6,624 nucleotides of DNA, taken from Flavobacteriales bacterium. Its GTDB lineage: Bacteria; Bacteroidota; Bacteroidia; Flavobacteriales_D; Sanyastnellaceae. This document shows, in pieces, positions 5,428-6,624 of the stretch. The notes below the pieces were generated by a model, which was not told the DNA's origin, ran no database searches, and saw only the letters and a list, made by a program, of their open reading frames with translations. Each line of letters starts with the position of its first letter. The first letter of the stretch is position 1. Position numbers and translations under genes: made by a program. Location: NCBI GenBank assembly GCA_027488055.1, contig JAIYCK010000249.1:1-6624 (forward strand). The letters are read 5' to 3'.

Positions 5428-5480
5428 TGGGATTTCTACTGCGGGGCACTGAATCACAATTTGGGTGTTTTTTTGTCGAA

Positions 5481-5509
5481 TTGATTTCCTTGTTTTTTTT
5501 ATTACATTG
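5481..5509 (+). promoter_or_regulatory. Candidate promoter for the secreted endonuclease-type gene
   Basis: TTG (5481-5483), a 19-base gap containing an 8-T run, and TACATTG (5503-5509) resemble the Bacteroidota -33/-7 promoter, although the -7 box is one T short. The implied transcription start is about 35-40 bases before ATG 5553. Confidence 0.35.
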
Positions 5510-5552
5510 CGCTCAATAGAGAGGAATTTAATCCTGAGTTAACCTTACCGAA

Positions 5553-6624
5553 ATGAAGAAAGTCTTGTTTGCATTGTGCATGCTTGTTGCACATGGTGTG
5601 TTTTTTGCCCAAACTGTATTAACACCTGGCTCCGTAGTCGTAATAGGCTACAATTTCGACGACCCTGATCAAGTCAAGTTCGTGCCTTTGGTGGACATCG
5701 CAGCAGGCACCGTGTTGAAGTTCACTGATAACGGCTGGAATGGCACTTCTTTGACAACAACCGAAGGTACCGATACCTGGACAGCTTCGAGCAACATTGC
5801 CAAAGGCACCGTGCAGACGTTGAATGCTACCGCCATGGCCTTCAGCACTTCTGGTGACCAAATTTTCATATACCAAGGAGTCGCATCTGCACCCAGTTTT
5901 ATTTATGGTCTCAGTACCAAACCTTGGGTCACAGGCAGCATTGCGTCGACAACATCGCGCAGACCTGCTGCATTGGTGACAGGGACATCTTGCATTGCAT
6001 TTACAACGGAGCGCGACAATGGTCGCTACAATATTGTGAACTCCACTGGGACAGTCGAATCCATGCGCACCGCGATATTGACCGCCAGCAATTGGACATT
6101 GACCGATACGCGCATCAGTACTTTTCCGGCTTGGACGTTCGCTCTCGGTGGCGTTGGCTCCAATGAGCCCCTTGCCAATCCAACAGGCTTGGTTTTTTCC
6201 AATGTCAAATCATTCAATTACCAAGTTGGATTTACTTCGACCGTGGCAGATGGCTATTTAATGGTGCGAAGCATAGGTCTTCCAACCACAGCTGCGCCTG
6301 TGGATGGGGTGACCTACCAACGCGGAGATGCCATCGGAAGCGGTAAAGTGCTGTCTGCGGGAACGGCCACATCATTTTTCGTGGAAGGAACAAAAGCATC
6401 TGAACTCGATTTTATTCAAGTGTATGCCTACAATGGAAGTGGAGCCACAATCAACTACAGACAACTCTCTCCTCTGACTGGCAGCGTGCAAACCAGCGCA
6501 ACGGCTGAAGGCACCTATTATGCAGGTGTTGATCCCAACGCACCAACCTTCATCACCAATTTGCAGAATCGTATCAGAACACCTCATGTGAAAGTGGCGT
6601 ATGATCAATACGATGAAACGATGA
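5553..6624 (+). CDS. Secreted multidomain protein entering an endonuclease I-like domain (3' end outside window)
   Basis: ATG 5553 opens a frame with no stop to the window end (357 codons visible). Residues 1-19 are a Sec signal peptide (MKKVLFALC…FFAQ). Residues ~21-200 form a module resembling the lamin-tail-like N-terminal modules of Bacteroidota secreted proteins (FTDNGWNG, AFSTSGDQIFIYQG). Residues ~209-315 look like a fibronectin III-type module (PTGLVFSNV, GYLMVRS, PVDGVTYQRGD, VYAYNGSG, SPLTGSVQT). From ~320, GTYYAGVDPNAPTF, then LQNRIR and VAYDQYDETM resemble the start of bacterial endonuclease I (EndA/NucM-type), a secreted non-specific nuclease, but the catalytic part is beyond the edge. 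The order signal, lamin-tail-like, Fn3-like, nuclease is inferred from remembered family patterns. A T9SS sorting domain at the far C-terminus would be expected but cannot be seen. Promoter-like boxes lie at 5481-5509. Confidence 0.8.
   Translation, partial: MKKVLFALCMLVAHGVFFAQTVLTPGSVVVIGYNFDDPDQVKFVPLVDIAAGTVLKFTDNGWNGTSLTTTEGTDTWTASSNIAKGTVQTLNATAMAFSTSGDQIFIYQGVASAPSFIYGLSTKPWVTGSIASTTSRRPAALVTGTSCIAFTTERDNGRYNIVNSTGTVESMRTAILTASNWTLTDTRISTFPAWTFALGGVGSNEPLANPTGLVFSNVKSFNYQVGFTSTVADGYLMVRSIGLPTTAAPVDGVTYQRGDAIGSGKVLSAGTATSFFVEGTKASELDFIQVYAYNGSGATINYRQLSPLTGSVQTSATAEGTYYAGVDPNAPTFITNLQNRIRTPHVKVAYDQYDETM

Noticed and set aside
5428..5480. Terminator after the CDF gene (T-run at 5468-5474)
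   Set aside because: Only a 3-bp CAC/GTG pairing can precede the T-run, so I do not call a terminator.

Overview
The window looks like a chromosomal segment from a member of the Bacteroidota, probably a Flavobacteriia-like lineage. The signs are the absence of Shine-Dalgarno sequences before the genes, AT-rich spacers with a few TAnnTTTG-type promoter-like boxes, a Tyr/Asn/Ser-rich protein tail, a Tat-type extradiol dioxygenase homologue, and a modular secreted endonuclease I-type protein. This placement is inference; there is no rRNA or other marker gene.

Layout: (1) 1-209 is the 3' end of an unrecognised Tyr/Asn-rich protein, followed by two successive rho-independent terminators (224-257 and 319-342). 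(2) 343-705 carries no gene I can support. (3) 706-2333 is a tight two-gene unit: a YgiD/LigB-type extradiol dioxygenase homologue with a Tat/lipoprotein-like leader and a TTG start, overlapping by 4 bases (ATGA) an exported serine hydrolase of the phospholipase/carboxylesterase family. (4) 2379-4303 is a ~1.9 kb segment with two exported-protein genes, a CAP (SCP/PR1) domain protein and a putative zinc metallopeptidase, in AT-rich, gene-poor surroundings with traces of decayed coding sequence. (5) 4537-5427 is a complete cation diffusion facilitator (CDF) transporter. (6) 5553 to the right edge is a long open gene, cut by the window end, for a secreted multidomain protein that enters an endonuclease I-like domain at the edge.

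The main observation is that segment (4) is bounded by a 269-bp direct repeat (2110-2378 and 4304-4572; 12 mismatches by my count, no gaps). The repeat consists of the last ~73 codons of the hydrolase, the 9-base spacer and the first ~12 codons of the CDF gene. The left copy belongs to the intact hydrolase and ends in a 14-codon stub of the CDF gene. The right copy is a headless hydrolase fragment and carries the start of the intact CDF gene. The simplest reading is that dioxygenase-hydrolase-CDF was once one contiguous operon and a segment carrying the CAP and peptidase genes was inserted with duplication of the junction, as a single-crossover (Campbell-type) integration of a circle with 269 bp of homology would do. 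A larger tandem duplication followed by deletion is the alternative. No integrase, transposase or terminal inverted repeat is visible in the segment.

Functionally, the dioxygenase homologue and hydrolase are probably co-translated envelope enzymes. The CAP protein and peptidase are exported proteins of unknown target. I see no recognisable defence system, CRISPR array, tRNA or rRNA. The novelty lies in the repeat-bounded cargo and in the damaged 5' ends inside it, not in a demonstrated new system.
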